A stretch of 49,350 nt of DNA from Geosiphon pyriformis (lineage: Eukaryota > Glomeromycota > Glomeromycetes > Archaeosporales > Geosiphonaceae): assembly GCA_016748015.1 (NCBI GenBank), contig JAAOMT010000710.1, forward strand, positions 103,808 through 153,157, written 5' to 3'. The notes beneath the pieces are model-generated. The model saw only the letters and a list, made by a program, of their open reading frames with translations. It made no database searches and had not been told where the DNA came from. A program made the position numbers and the translations under genes. Shown here one piece after another: positions 33,901 to 46,030 of the stretch; position 1 is the first letter of the stretch, and each line of letters starts with the position of its first letter.

Positions 33901-35645
33901 TCGCTAAATTTTGCTGAATTAATAATTCACATCCAAATTCGAATTTACTCTAAAATATTTAGTCCAAATGCGATGCGCTTCAACAAAAATCGAATCAAAC
34001 CAAGAAAGTTTCGCAGCTTTTCTTTCTGCTAGTTTATTTTGATACAAATAAATGAAAGTCATACCATTCTCTGGTTTTTTGTCAGTGGCTTCAGAATCAC
34101 GACAATGCAAATAACTGTGAATCAAGTTAATTTGGAGGAATGCGATTAGAGATTGATAAAATATCAACCACAATTATTAGCAAACGAGAAAGATAGTAAT
34201 GTATTTCATTGAAAAATCAACAATGATTCAATCAAATATAGTTGACATCACTTCAAGTCAAATATCCAACATCAACCCACAAGGGACAAAGGTAAGACTC
34301 GATTTTTGTACCGGCTTCAAGCAAGAAAGAAACTAACTAGTTCATATTCGGGAATGTGGGATGATGTTAAGTGTCATTATCATTATTTTCTAATAATACG
34401 TGTGAATAAATTCTTGAGCTTCATGTTTTACTTGGTCAAATAGATAAATCGAGCATCCATCTATCTTATTTAATAGAAAAAATGGTAGTTTTGGTTACAA
34501 TATAACAATTAAGATTATTAGTTTTACAAGTCATTATCTGAAGAAAGAAATCATTCAAAAAAACACAAATAGATAGTTACATCAATATTACTTTGAGCAG
34601 TCCCTTCCGCGGTTTTTGAATCCGAGCATTTTGAGGATGAAACAAATTTTGGTTATCAAGGACTTTCTTTAAAAATTTTACTGAAAAAAAACTTGTCCAA
34701 CAAAAACATCCCCAAGTTTGCGATAATAGAAAAAATCTAAATTTAGAGAAGCAATCTAAAGCCAAAAAGAAAAAGTCCTGAATCAATCAATATAAAAAAA
34801 TGCCTTTGACTTTGAGGATTTTATTATGCGCTAATTTTTAAATTTTTGATGTTCTGATGTTGGTTGCTTAAACGTTTAGAATTTTTTAGCTAATAAACTT
34901 GGGAAGCGCTTATCAAGAAATATGACAAATACTTTATTTATTGAATTATCATGGCTTTTGATTACAGCTTTAACTCTTTTCTTGATTTTTAGTGGTTGGA
35001 ACTTTTGTAAAAACTCTTAAAAAAAATGGTAATTAAACATAACTGTTTTAAATAAAAATAATATTGTAATAAAATAAAACGTTTAGATGGATATATTAAT
35101 AACGAAATCAAAAGTTTGATTAAAAATAGTAATTATTGTTGAATTCGAATGATTTTGTGTTATTCATTCATGGACTTAATCTATTGTGACCCAAGTTTTC
35201 GGCTTCAGCGATGGGTTACTGGTATTGGTGATATGATAAGGAAGTTCAGTTTCCGTTATGTTTCTTTTCCAAGATCATCCATTTCCCATTCGATAAAGTC
35301 GTGATCAAGTTGTTTTGAATAAGAAAACTATATTACTAAATTGTGACGATAGAGCAACATACATTAATTTGTCTCATCCGTTTAGGTGAATTGTTTATTT
35401 CACAAAATTCTTCACGACACTTACAATCATTGAATTACCGACAGAATAAAGGTTATAGAAGGGAATGAGTAAAAATTTAAAGGGGAACCCCAATCATGAT
35501 TTTTAAATTAGTGGTATCAACAGTAAATTAGCAATAAATAAATTGTTTAGTCTAATTCATCATTCACTAGCTCCCAAAATTATAAATAAAAATAATTAGT
35601 CAGCACAAAAAAGTCAACTTTCACCAGCGACAAAATTTTAATTTT
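33901..35645. other. Intergenic region, no supported gene
   Basis: A few short open stretches exist (84 codons at 33919-34173 minus, 69 codons at 34577-34786 minus). They start at TTG or ATT-type codons, have no recognisable domain and no convincing splice partners. The 46-codon ATG frame at 34199 (+) contains a good GTAAGA donor, but I found no acceptor exon. It may hold UTR sequence of the SH3 gene at its right end. Confidence 0.45.
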
Positions 35646-36540
35646 TTATTCTTGGTTCTGCGCAGCAGCCCAGGCTCCGTACTCCTCTTCATCATCATCA
35701 CCTTCTTCTTCTCCATCACCTAATAATGTTACATAATTCTCTGGTACCAGACCAGTCTCCTCACCCAAATCAGCAACCAACCAACCCGCACATCGCCGAG
35801 ATCGTATCAACAATATATCTCCTTCTGAAAAACTGAGCTCGCTCTCGTTCTCACCCTGAAAATCATATAATGCACGTGCTCGGCGATCCGTAAATTCATC
35901 GTCCTCCTCGTCTATTGCATTTTGGTCCATATTATTTTGACCCCAGTGTCGGCTGTCATCTGCGGGAAAAGCAAAATCACGAATTTTCATATCTAGTTCA
36001 ATATCATCATAAAGTGCTGGGATATCTTTTGATCCTGGAAATAATGAAAATCATTTAATTTATCCATTTCAATCAAGTATGAAATTCGAAAGTGATGAAT
36101 CAAGTAAAACTACCTTTGACATTCTAAATTTCGAGAATCAGAAATGAAAAATCCACGAATATGATAATTCGAATTAATATCGTATATTTCAAATCTCGGC
36201 GAAAATAGTGACAAGGAACATAGGCTTACCGAGCGGACCCTTTTCTTCTCAGGCTCCTCCCAAAAATCTTCTTCATCCTTTACAAAGTCTGTACCACTCA
36301 CACCACCACCACCACCACCATAGTAATCACTCAACGTTTTTGCCAAGGAGTTCATCAATTCAGCCGGATCAAAATCGATTGGACTACTATTAGCATTATT
36401 TTGATTATCCATCTCTACAGTTGAGCTTCGACTATCTTTAGTCGGGGAAAGTTGTAAAACGGGAGTTTGAGAGCACGACGTCCGTGATAAGCGTTTCGTT
36501 TTCAATTCTTCACGTAATTCAGTATTATTCTTATTCTTAC

Positions 36541-36571
<31 letters not shown>

Positions 36572-36798
36572 GCTAATAGAAGTTGTCTGTGTACTGCTCA
36601 TAAGACTAATATCGTTATTTTTGTTGTTTAAATCTAAGAAAGAATTAACTAATTAAGTTTTGTACGAGAAATGAGAGTGAGAATTGAGTGACAAATAATC
36701 AAGCGAAAAAAACAAGAACATTTCTATGACCCACCTTTTCCATTTTCAAAAGGTTGTGTAATTCCAACAGTCAGTGTCGCAGTTGCTTCTTGTGTCAT
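35646..36798 (-). CDS. SH3-domain protein, Nbp2/Skb5-like (4 exons)
   Basis: The proposed exons are 36798-36735, 36633-36230, 36123-36114 and 36034-35646, giving 288 residues. All introns (101, 106 and 79 nt) are GT..AG and the phases agree only if the 10-nt exon is used. The protein begins MTQEATATLTVG, followed by an Asn run and a Ser/Thr-rich acidic part (ELMNSLAKTLSDYY). A short conserved block, FAFPADDSRHWG, precedes one SH3 domain near the C-terminus: ALYDFQGENESELSF, then GWLVADLGEETGLVPENYV. The tail is acidic. Fungal Nbp2/Skb5 proteins have this layout and act as adaptors that bring PP2C phosphatases or PAK kinase to MAP-kinase and cell-wall signalling; that role here is inferred. 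The SH3 call is firm, the orthology moderate. Confidence 0.85.
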
Positions 36799-37527
36799 TT
36801 TGGAGGCAGGTTATATCGGGTGTGATAATTATTGAGTACCTAGATTTGATTTTACGAGCAAGCAAGGAGGTGATTCGTGGAAGAAAGGCCAGTATACGAC
36901 TAATGACAGGGGGCTTGTGGTCGAAGCGTTAAGAGAAATGTGAAAGAAGTGGTCTGAAGAAAATGGTTTGATAAGTCATTCATAACTTTATTAACCCCCG
37001 CACTCCGTACACAAACAAAGAGGATTCCAGGTTGATGTGAGATGGCAAGTTGGAATGTTACCTAAAATTTCGGTTGTCAAACAACCCACGGGTCTGTAAA
37101 TTTTTCCGGAACCCGAAAAAGCAATGAGTCATTGAAATTAAATATGATCACACTATCTTATTACAAGAATCCAGGATGATTTATTTCAATTTTTCTTGTC
37201 ACCACTTTTATAAATCTTTAAATGGATTCCCTTTTTGAAGCGTTTCAATTCCTATAATTATATTCCCGCGAGTTTTCAACTTCTAAGTGTCATGTCTTTG
37301 AAAATATGAGAAAACTAAATCAACATTTATAGAAATAACCGAGTACACTTGAGTCTCTCATGGAAAACAAAAAATACCAACGGTATTCAATGATCTGTTG
37401 GTTAATAGCAAAATTTTATTACAAAAAAAATTCAGGTAAGCTTCATTAAACGGGGCGTTCAAATACTTGGCTAATTATTTCGCTTCCTTGAATTAGTATA
37501 ATTAAATGCTTGGTCAATGTAAACGCC
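36799..37527. other. Spacer between SH3 gene and DEK-like gene
   Basis: This contains the upstream region of the SH3 gene and the 3' flank of the DEK-like gene. A minus-strand AATAAA (37415-37420) lies about 110 bases after the DEK-like stop and is a plausible polyadenylation signal. No other gene is seen. Confidence 0.5.
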
Positions 37528-39728
37528 TTATTGAAAAGCACATTCGACTACTTTTCTGGTAGAATCGTCTCCAATTATTTTGCCGGAGGAAATGCTACCT
37601 TCAAGAAGAGACTGAAACTTTTTGGTAGAGAAAACCTTTCCTTGAAAAGCAGATTCATCTACCATGTTAGTAAAAGTGCCCTCTTGAAGAATAGGTGGAG
37701 CTTCATTCCCAGAAGAGATGGTTCCTTGAATTTGAAAAGAGGATTCAAATACAGTGCCAGTAGACGTGCTTTCTCGGAAATTAGATTGAACAATTTCCCT
37801 TTTTTGAATCTTAGATTTGACCACTTTGCGACCCGACTTGCTTCTTTGAGTAGCAGACTCAGTCACTACTTTAATAGCCCTTCCTACTTTAGGAGGAGCA
37901 GATTCGACCACTTCCCCAACACCCGTGTTTTCTTGAAAAGCAAAATCAACTACTTCCCCGATAGGCCGGCTCTTTTGAGGAATAGATTCAACAATTTCAT
38001 CCATTGAGCTGATTGCTTGAAGAACAATAGGTTCCACTACTTCACCCTTGGAATTGGATCCTTGAAAATTGGATTCGCTTCTTTCTTGAATGATGATTGC
38101 TGGGGCTTCTTCACACATGTACTTGTTTTTTAATTGAGATGAATTCCCTTCCTCATCAACATCAACATAAAAAGAAGATTTGTGGTCTTCCGGGAGGGGC
38201 TCTTCTTTCTTTTTAAATCCTCTTTTCTTTTTAGAATTAATTGGATCATCTTTACTGGCCTTTTTTTTTGTTGGAGTAATTTGAAGAGAGATGTTACAGG
38301 TCGTTTATTACGTATAATGTTATCTTTTTGATTAACCAAGACTCACCTCAGCCACAGCATCCATATACCTTTTCCATTGTGCATCTATGCTTTGATTTTC
38401 ATGTTCGACACGGGTTTCTAACTCCCTTCTAGCAACAGGGTTTAAACTCTCAAACACTACACTCATCTGTTCTTCGATATCCTTTCTTGTCGCTTTTTTA
38501 TTTCCCTTCATGTGCCTGAAAACATTCCTTTGCTCTTTATAAAATATTTCTCGTGCTGTTGTGTGACGTGGGGCTCTTCGCACGTTTTCAAATTTTTCAG
38601 GAATAGGAATCACCAGGGGTTTGGCTGGGATTGGGAGATACTTTTTTTGCTTCATTCTCTCCTCTCTATCTTCTTTGGTCCGTCTTGCCTTTGTTACATC
38701 ATATGGTTTCTTTAAAAATTCGTACAACCGATCCACCAATTCTTCCTAAGTGGTGGAATTTTTGAGCTGTGATCTTTCCAAAGCAATCTGGATCAATTTT
38801 TGGTATATACCTTATCTCCGGAAGTTTTTATATCAAACATTTTCAAGAGTTCACGTAATTCTGCAAGAGTCCATTTTGCGATGTTGTTGCGTGCAATAAC
38901 TCCATCATGCTGGTGTAAAAATGTAAAATGAGAAAAATTCTTGAATATATATAGAGAAAACAATATCAACTATTGAAATAAGAGAGTTACTCACGGGAGT
39001 TTTAATGATAAAACCGGAAAACGCCCGAATATGCTTTTTAACATCCTTATTATAGCCAATGCGATCAAACAAAAGTTTGTGGAAAGCGCGGCAAAGTTCA
39101 TCGTTAACCCTATAATGGGCGAGTCTTGCATTGACTATGGTTTCAAGAAAGCGTGCGAGTTTTGAAAATCGTTGTTCCAAGATAGGGGAGTTAATGATAG
39201 AATGAATGCCTTGGGAAAAACCGGGCCTGCTTACATGACTCTATATTACCAAGGCAGATGCCTGGGCCCTATGTGAGAGAGTTTGAAAAAAATAAAAGAT
39301 AAAAATTGAATCTTGAATTCAAGAGGTGAAGGTGTAGAAGTAATTAAACCTCTTTTTGAATTGATAAATTGAACAATTCTCTTTCCCAATTATTTGATTC
39401 AAAAATTTTTTCATACCTTATAAACTTTAATTTCTTTAAGGAATCTCATTCTACTTCCGTCATATTCAGTTTCCAAGCGAGCCACAGGCTTAATGGCCCG
39501 ACGAGGTCTTTCAATTCCCTTTCGTGGTGATTGTGGTAGTGGTGGTGGTGGTGGCGGTGTTGCTGCTTGAATTATTTTTGAAACAGTCACATTTCGAAAG
39601 CTAGTACTCTCAAAAGGAGCGGCCACTTTTTCGTCAGGTTTATTTTCTTCTGCCCAGCAAGAATTCCCTTGGTTTGGGGGACATATTCCCTCAAATTTAA
39701 TTGAGGGCGAATTCGACACGTTAGTCAT
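37528..39728 (-). CDS. DEK-like chromatin protein with HMG-box-like segment (5 exons)
   Basis: The exons are 39728-39417, 39240-38995, 38909-38811, 38745-38347 and 38259-37528, all joined in phase 0, giving 595 residues. Exon 2 carries ELCRAFHKLLFDRIG and KKHIRAFSGF, matching the DEK region around LHKLLYNRPG and KKNVGQFSGF. Exons 3 and 4 carry a SAP/SAF-box-like helix pair, TLAELRELLKMFDIKTSGDK and ELVDRLYEFLKKP, as in DEK. Exon 4 continues into RRAPRHTTAREIFYKEQR to WKRYMDAV, which fits the pattern of an HMG box. A Lys-rich stretch and a degenerate repeat tail (about 20-residue period, GEVVES) follow. DEK proteins bind structured DNA and histones in the nucleus. The last acceptor (AAG after an A run) is the weakest splice site. 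Confidence 0.78.
37531..38110 (-). repeat. Degenerate protein repeat in the DEK-like C-terminus
   Basis: The encoded tail shows about eight loose units of roughly 20 residues with the pattern (G/S)-x-V-V-E-S-x-x-Q, for example GEVVESAPPK, GEVVDFAFQ and GTVFESSFQ. It is low complexity without being a homopolymer, and probably disordered. Confidence 0.55.
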
Positions 39729-40180
39729 GATAGTCTTTGCCAACAACAACACTATTGAGTAGTGGCTCAATTTTATTTTATTTTATTTTTGAAAATTGGG
39801 AAATTGTGCTAGTCATAGATCGGGATGTCTTGCCCAATCACCATGAATAAAAATTTTAATGTGTATCAAAATAAAATTGTGACTCAAATCTTGCTGCTCT
39901 ATTGTAAAAAACCCTAAAGCTTTTGATGATAAACTAAATACGGAATCCAAAAATCCAGTAGTGTAGAAAATAGTAATGCTAAATAAATAATAAAGTCATC
40001 TCAGAGTACAACCTTCTGTTTTTACAAGATAATTGAATTGTCGTGATATGTAAAATGTTGAGCAACAATGGTCTAATAGTATTTCAACCAGTCTACAGGT
40101 GATGTCGTTCTTCGAATGTCATTCAAATACTTTCTAGATATTTATCCTCACGGTCAAACAAAATCATCAAATCTTTTAAA
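39729..40180. other. Spacer between DEK-like and MINDY genes
   Basis: It contains the presumed promoter of the DEK-like gene and the 3' flank of the MINDY gene. AT-rich runs (ttttattttattttat near 39771) lie just upstream of the DEK-like start. No gene is seen. Confidence 0.45.
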
Positions 40181-42528
40181 TTATGAAATGATACAATCGT
40201 TCTTCTTTTTCTCCTTTTTTCTTTTCTCTTTTTCAACAGAGGAAGCCGTGGTGATGGTACTTCCAGAAGATGATTGTGCTGCACTGTCGGTTTGATTGTT
40301 TGATTGTTGTTGCGGCTGGTTTGATTGTTTTCGTTGGTCTAGTCGGAATGCAAGAAGCGTTCGGTTACCTTTTCGATTTTGTTGTTCCTGTTCTTGTCTT
40401 TTTTGAGATTGTTGTTGTGTCTGCTGCAAAATTTGATTATGCTGACGACGATACTGTGCTTCCTTCTCTTCTTCTTGTTGCTGCAGACTTAGTGCGAGTG
40501 CATAACTATTTAGAGAAAAGTTGTATTATAGATAAGCAATAGTTGAATCACTTTGAAACTTAATCTTTTCAAGAAATAAAATTAAATAAATATAATCAAC
40601 TCGAATAAAAATAATTGCTCTAAAACTTACTCCTGGTCACCACCGCCGACTATATCGGAATTGTGTTCGTCCACAACATCTAGATAATCCGACCCAGCTA
40701 AGTCACTTTTGAAGAATAGTCCATTAAGAAATTCCGATGCGCTTTGGTCCACATCCGTCAGAGATTCCCATACCACTGATCGTTGGTTGACGAAGCCTGC
40801 GTCAGTTACAAGCACATATAAGCTTGAGGTTGCGGGATTTTTGTAGAGTGTCGAGAACTTGATGCGACATTATATTAATTATAAGAACCGACATTACACT
40901 TGAGCATAGGCACGAAATTAATTATCAATGGCACTCTGGAAACAGGTGAGAACAATTATACCAAAAGCTCACACAAACTATGACAAACTCACATGATTGT
41001 TCCTAAAAAAAACACAAATATGGCCAGATGGTAGCGCCTCTGCTAGCGTTAATAATCCGTGATAAGTTAGTTGTGTTGCGGTAGAATTGAGAAAATGTGA
41101 TACGATCAAAGCTACAAAAAATGAACAAAACAAGTTTTGTGAAATTCCTCAATTGATCCCGAATAATCCATTATAATAAAAAGAAATGGATATAGGTTCG
41201 CGTACCATCTTTGGCGTCAGCGTTAAATGTCCCAACCGAGTTTCCATGTGCAATACTTCCGACTCCAGCCTCACCAAAACTTTCCACCACTAAACCTTTG
41301 CTTAAATCATCTCCTCTCACGACACACTCTACTGCCCGATTATAACTCCCACACTTTCCCACCACAACGTCCCACGCTTCTTCGTCCTGAGGGTCAACTA
41401 CCCAACCATGCACCAGATCGACATTAAACACATCAAATATAGATAGTTCAGCAGTTGGTTCAAATCCGTGAATTGAATTAAACCTAACATTTACATCTAA
41501 TCCCGCCTGCAAAGAAGGGATAATGGAAAGTGCTGCATTAAGCGTATGATGATAATCGTGCAGAGAAGGTTGTAAAATCGGAGGTAAAGGTTTCGAATTT
41601 TCGCTCTTCCCATTTGATTGTTGTTGTGGTTGTTGCTGACCATTATAAAGCTCACCGTTTGTAACTTTTATCTGAAATCAAAAAAAAGTTTTTTAAAAAT
41701 GAATTTCGCTAAAAATATACCAAATTCCTGTTTAATTATTACCTCAGCTTCACCAGGCGCGATCAATCTTAACAAATAATCTCCTAATAATTCTACAAGA
41801 AATTCATATGTAACACTGGGACGATCGTAAGGTCGAATTTCAATATCACCGCGAAGTATGAGCACATTACCTAGTTTAAAGGTGTCAAGAAAAATTAAGC
41901 ATAAAAATTGGTTCAAGAAGGATCTTGGAAAAAAAAATATCAACAACACAATATATGATCGGCAAATTTCCAATCAAATGAAAAGGATACAAAGAGCGTG
42001 TAAAGGACAGGGCCCATTTTCTAAATAAAAAAAAAATATTAAGAAAAAACAAAAAGTTAGATTATTTTGAATGTTAATTATTGAAAAGACCATTTTTAAC
42101 TCGCAACAAAACCATATGCTTATGGCTTCCATATGCTCAGATTCTAAAAGGCGAACAGAGCACACACCTCCACGCTCACATCATATGAATACCTCCCTAC
42201 CGTTCTGCGTAATGACTTTCAACTGTTTGACCTCACCAGACAGGGGGTCTGGCCATTCGATTGCTTTCAAATGATATTCGTTTGCAAATTTTCCCGTTTC
42301 AGAATCCTTTTCTTCACCCAAAGTTTGCGGTGGCCGAGCGGACGAGGCACCACCGTCAAGAGGGCCTACAGCTCTTTCTGGCGATGGGGTTGGTATTGTT
42401 ATCTCGGTTTCTCCGTCTAGTTGAACATCCCTGTCAACCGCTTTTCCTTTACCCTTTACTTGGGCTGATATAGCGGAAACATATTGAGATTCCTCTTTTT
42501 GTTCCATTACGTCGGAAATTGAAGTCAT
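40181..42528 (-). CDS. MINDY-1/2-type deubiquitinase with CaaX box (7 exons)
   Basis: The exons are 42528-42201, 42020-41991, 41870-41743, 41671-41206, 41111-40993, 40857-40631 and 40505-40181, giving 540 residues with all phases consistent. MINDY enzymes are cysteine proteases that trim Lys48-linked polyubiquitin. The N-terminus is disordered. The catalytic domain starts at YHLKAIEWP, has Gln and Cys in ITQNENGPCPLHAL, then NVLILRGDIE and LGDYLLRLI. Further on are LQAGLDVNVRF, DVFNVDLVHGWVVDPQDEEA, TQLTYHGLLTL, the catalytic His in VFFRNNHFSTL and RSVVWESL. DYALALSLQQQEEE after the domain is a MIU/UIM-like ubiquitin-binding helix, followed by a Gln-rich stretch. The last residues are a Lys-rich run and CIIS, a farnesylation-type CaaX box, which suggests membrane anchoring. 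The catalytic Cys sits in a 30-nt exon. Confidence 0.92.
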
Positions 42529-43027
42529 GCTATTTTGCGTGATTAACTTAATGTGTAATACTTTATTTTCTCTTGATAGTCAAGGAACAAATGCAACAAT
42601 ACAGGCAAGATATGACCTACTTTTATGTTACATTCGGGATTGGTCATCAGTTTATTTGGGTAATACAGAGGACCTGAAAGATGTACAACTTTATCGCTGA
42701 AATGTCTTTTGCGGTATTTGATACTACAATGTTTATCAAAATTTCTTAAATCATGGTTCTTTAGAATTTTAGCAAAAACTGTGGTTCCCATACAACCGAA
42801 AGGATTGTGCAAAATTGATCACATATTTAATGGAGTAATAGGGAAATAAACAAATCGACAATAACTAGCGTATTATTTGAAGCAATGATTTGCTAAAAGA
42901 GCATCACTGCTAGAGAAAGTCTTAAAAATTTTATCAAAGATTTTCAGAAAATTGTTCGTTTGTTTTCCACCATTAAAAAACCTTGGCCAGATTAAGAAGA
43001 AAATTTAAAAATAGCCAGGTTTTTGAT
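42529..43027. other. Spacer between MINDY and caprin-like genes
   Basis: It is about 500 bp. An 89-codon open stretch (42543-42812, minus) starts at TTG and has no recognisable domain. It may be MINDY 5' UTR or chance. Confidence 0.4.
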
Positions 43028-44695
43028 TTATTGGGCACTAACACGTGTTGATGGGTTTGATGGGTTTGATGGTGCTGATGGTTTGAATCCAGTGTTACTG
43101 TTATTATTGTTGCGTGGACCTTTTGTGTTGAAAAAATAATACATTAACAATTAAATTCTAGAGAGATTAAAATCCCATTTCTTTAGATTATATAAATATG
43201 TGATTACCAACCTTGATATCCACTCCCTCCTCTTCCACCGGCGACTCCAGAGGCACCACGTCCACCACGATAATTGCCATTTTGAAAACCGGTACCACCA
43301 CTACCATTACCACCATTACCACTACCACCATTGTTTTGATGTCCACCTTCTCTGTAATTATCTCTTCTTGGACCAGAACCCGTGCCTTGTGGGCGAAATG
43401 CACCGCCCCGATTGCCACGGAAAGAACGAAATTGGTTTGATGATCGAAAATTATTATTATTATTAGGAAAACTTTGTTGAAAAGCTTGATTATGATGCGG
43501 TTGTGTTTGATTTTGAAAGGGCAAATTCTGTGAGCCTTGTTGTGATTGATGTTGATTCATTTGGGGTTGAGGTTGCTGTGGCAAGTTTGTATTTTGTTGT
43601 TCTTGCTGGCCTTCGTAATGCTGTGATGGTTGATTTTGATATTTTGGATTTTGTTGCCTTTGATTACGAGGTTGTTGAAGGTTTTGTTGTTGTTGTATAT
43701 CACCTTGATGTTCAACAGCAAGGCGATCAGCTTTTTGTTGTTGTCGCCTTGATTTACTGGGTTTACGTTGTAATTGTCTACTACCATCATGGCCCGGATG
43801 TTGTTGCGAATGATCAAGATTTTGTGGAACTGAATGTTCGTTGGTTTGTGCATGTTGTTGAGGTCCTGTGGAAGGAGTAGTTCGTCGATTTCCAAGGCGT
43901 TGACCATGATCTTTTTGATGGTCATCAGAATAGGAATCCGCAACGACTTTGGAAGGTAAATTTGGTAGGTGACTTTGGGCCGTGGGATCTTGTATAATAC
44001 TTTGATGGGGTTCATTTACTTGCTGCTGCTGCTGTTGTTGTTGTTGTTGTTGTTGTTGTTGGTGAGTAATGGGCACATTTTCGGTCGATTTAACCTCAGT
44101 AAGAATGTGTTGTTGATCATCAACTTGCGATTCATTACCATTTTGAGTAACCTCTTGATGTTGATGCAAAATGTAATTATTTTCCACCAAATGTTGCTCT
44201 ACAACTTGATCACGTTCATTAACGAGTTGCTGGTGCTCTTGATGAACTTTTTGCTGATCAAGGAACTGTTGTATAAATTGTTGCTGTTGTTGTTCATCAT
44301 TTTGATCAGTATATCCTTCTGTTGACGGAATTTGCTCAAATGCCCCAGCTGATGTTTCTCCTTGAATAAAGGAGTGTTCGAAAAGTTGAATAAAAAATGT
44401 GGTACGCTAAGAAATTGAGAGTTTCATCAAAAGCCTACCTACCAGGTAATTCAGAGGGCGGAACCATAAATTTAAGACCTCCGGGAGGAACAGTTCGAAC
44501 ACCATGAACTGGAAAATAATTTCGCCAGAATGTTAGATATTTTGATCGAATCATCCACCACACAATAGATTCTTACCAAGAGCGTCATCTTCTGTATACT
44601 CATTATCTCCGTGAATATGTTGATCGGGATTAGCATCAACAACAACAACAATATCATCATCCTCATCATTATCATTGTCATTATCATTACTATAA

Positions 44696-44756
<61 letters not shown>

Positions 44757-44782
44757 CATCATCATCATCATTATTGTTATCA

Positions 44783-44846
<64 letters not shown>

Positions 44847-45961
44847 CGTTGTTGTTGTTGTTGATGTTATTATTAGAATAATCATTATCATCAATTTCAG
44901 GATTATTTTCGGCTGGAATTGAAATCTCGTCAGAGTTTTCTGCTATCGGAGGGCTTAAAACCAATGAACGTATATGAGCATCTAAAGAGGATGGAAATAT
45001 GTTAGTCAAGCAAGAATATAATTTAAATTGGTTGGTAAAATCCAAAAAGTGGTAAAAGATAATTTAATATACATGTATGCCCTGTGGTTGAGTCAGAATC
45101 TTGTTCAGCGCTGTTTGATCCTTTATTTATTATTTCATCTCCTCCTTGAAACTTATTGATGAGAGCAACAATTTCGCGTTCTTTTTGTTCGCGCATTTCT
45201 TCATTCACGGCTTCTCCTGCCAGATGAAATAGCAAACCACGAAAATTTTCCACAGAGTCATTCTCGCTTTCAGACAACTGAGTAATTCCGACATTTTGAA
45301 AATGAACAAGTCGGAAAAAGAGAAGAAGATATAAAAGAGAGTTTGTATAGGTAGCCTGTATAAAATTGAGTGATTGATAACGACTAAAGATTAGTAATTA
45401 ATAAATTGAAAAAGCATATATATTATTGAACAATGGATACCTCGGATTTTTTCACCGCCTTAACAACAGCTTCTTCGCGTTCAATCTCTTGCGCCTTTTT
45501 TTGCTTTTTTTGGGCTTTTATTTCCTAAAATGAGGAGTAAAAAGTTTATAGCACATAAATAATTTGAGATCAATATCAATAGATTGTGCATCATGATTTT
45601 TACCTCGGCTTCAACAGTAGCTATGTTCTTTAAAATAATATCAAATTCATGAATGGCAAATTCAATTTCACCCTTTTTTTCCAAAGCTTGAAGCTGCTCA
45701 CGGACGAGCTTTTCTTTCCCATCCGGTCCCGAATTTAAGGTCTCCTCAACTTTTAAACATTTATCCTTTTGAATATAATTAGAAGATATGAAAAAATATG
45801 GCGTATTGTATAAGTTTGAAATGTTTTATTGTTTGGGTTTATTAACTGTTTTAGCAATATTCGTTGAGTATACTGAGGAGTCTTTGAATCAAGTAAGGTA
45901 TTTAGGTATATCCAAAATGGCATCTGAAGGACAATGGTTTAGTAGAGATGTGTGCAACTTG

Positions 45962-46030
<69 letters not shown>

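Noticed and set aside
33919-34173. 84-codon minus-strand frame
   Set aside because: It starts only at TTG and shows no domain or splice partner. It is left as unassigned intergenic sequence.
34199-34340. Small plus-strand ATG frame with a GTAAGA donor
   Set aside because: No acceptor or following exon could be found, and 46 codons without a known motif are not enough.
37510-38007. 165-codon plus-strand frame, Phe/Ser/Arg-rich
   Set aside because: It is antisense to the DEK-like last exon. The opposite frame continues a spliced, domain-bearing gene.
42543-42812. 89-codon frame upstream of the MINDY gene
   Set aside because: It has a TTG start, no domain, and lies in the expected 5' flank; chance or UTR is likelier.
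44472-44922. Poly-Ile and poly-Val frames
   Set aside because: These are other-frame readings of the Asn-coding trinucleotide array.
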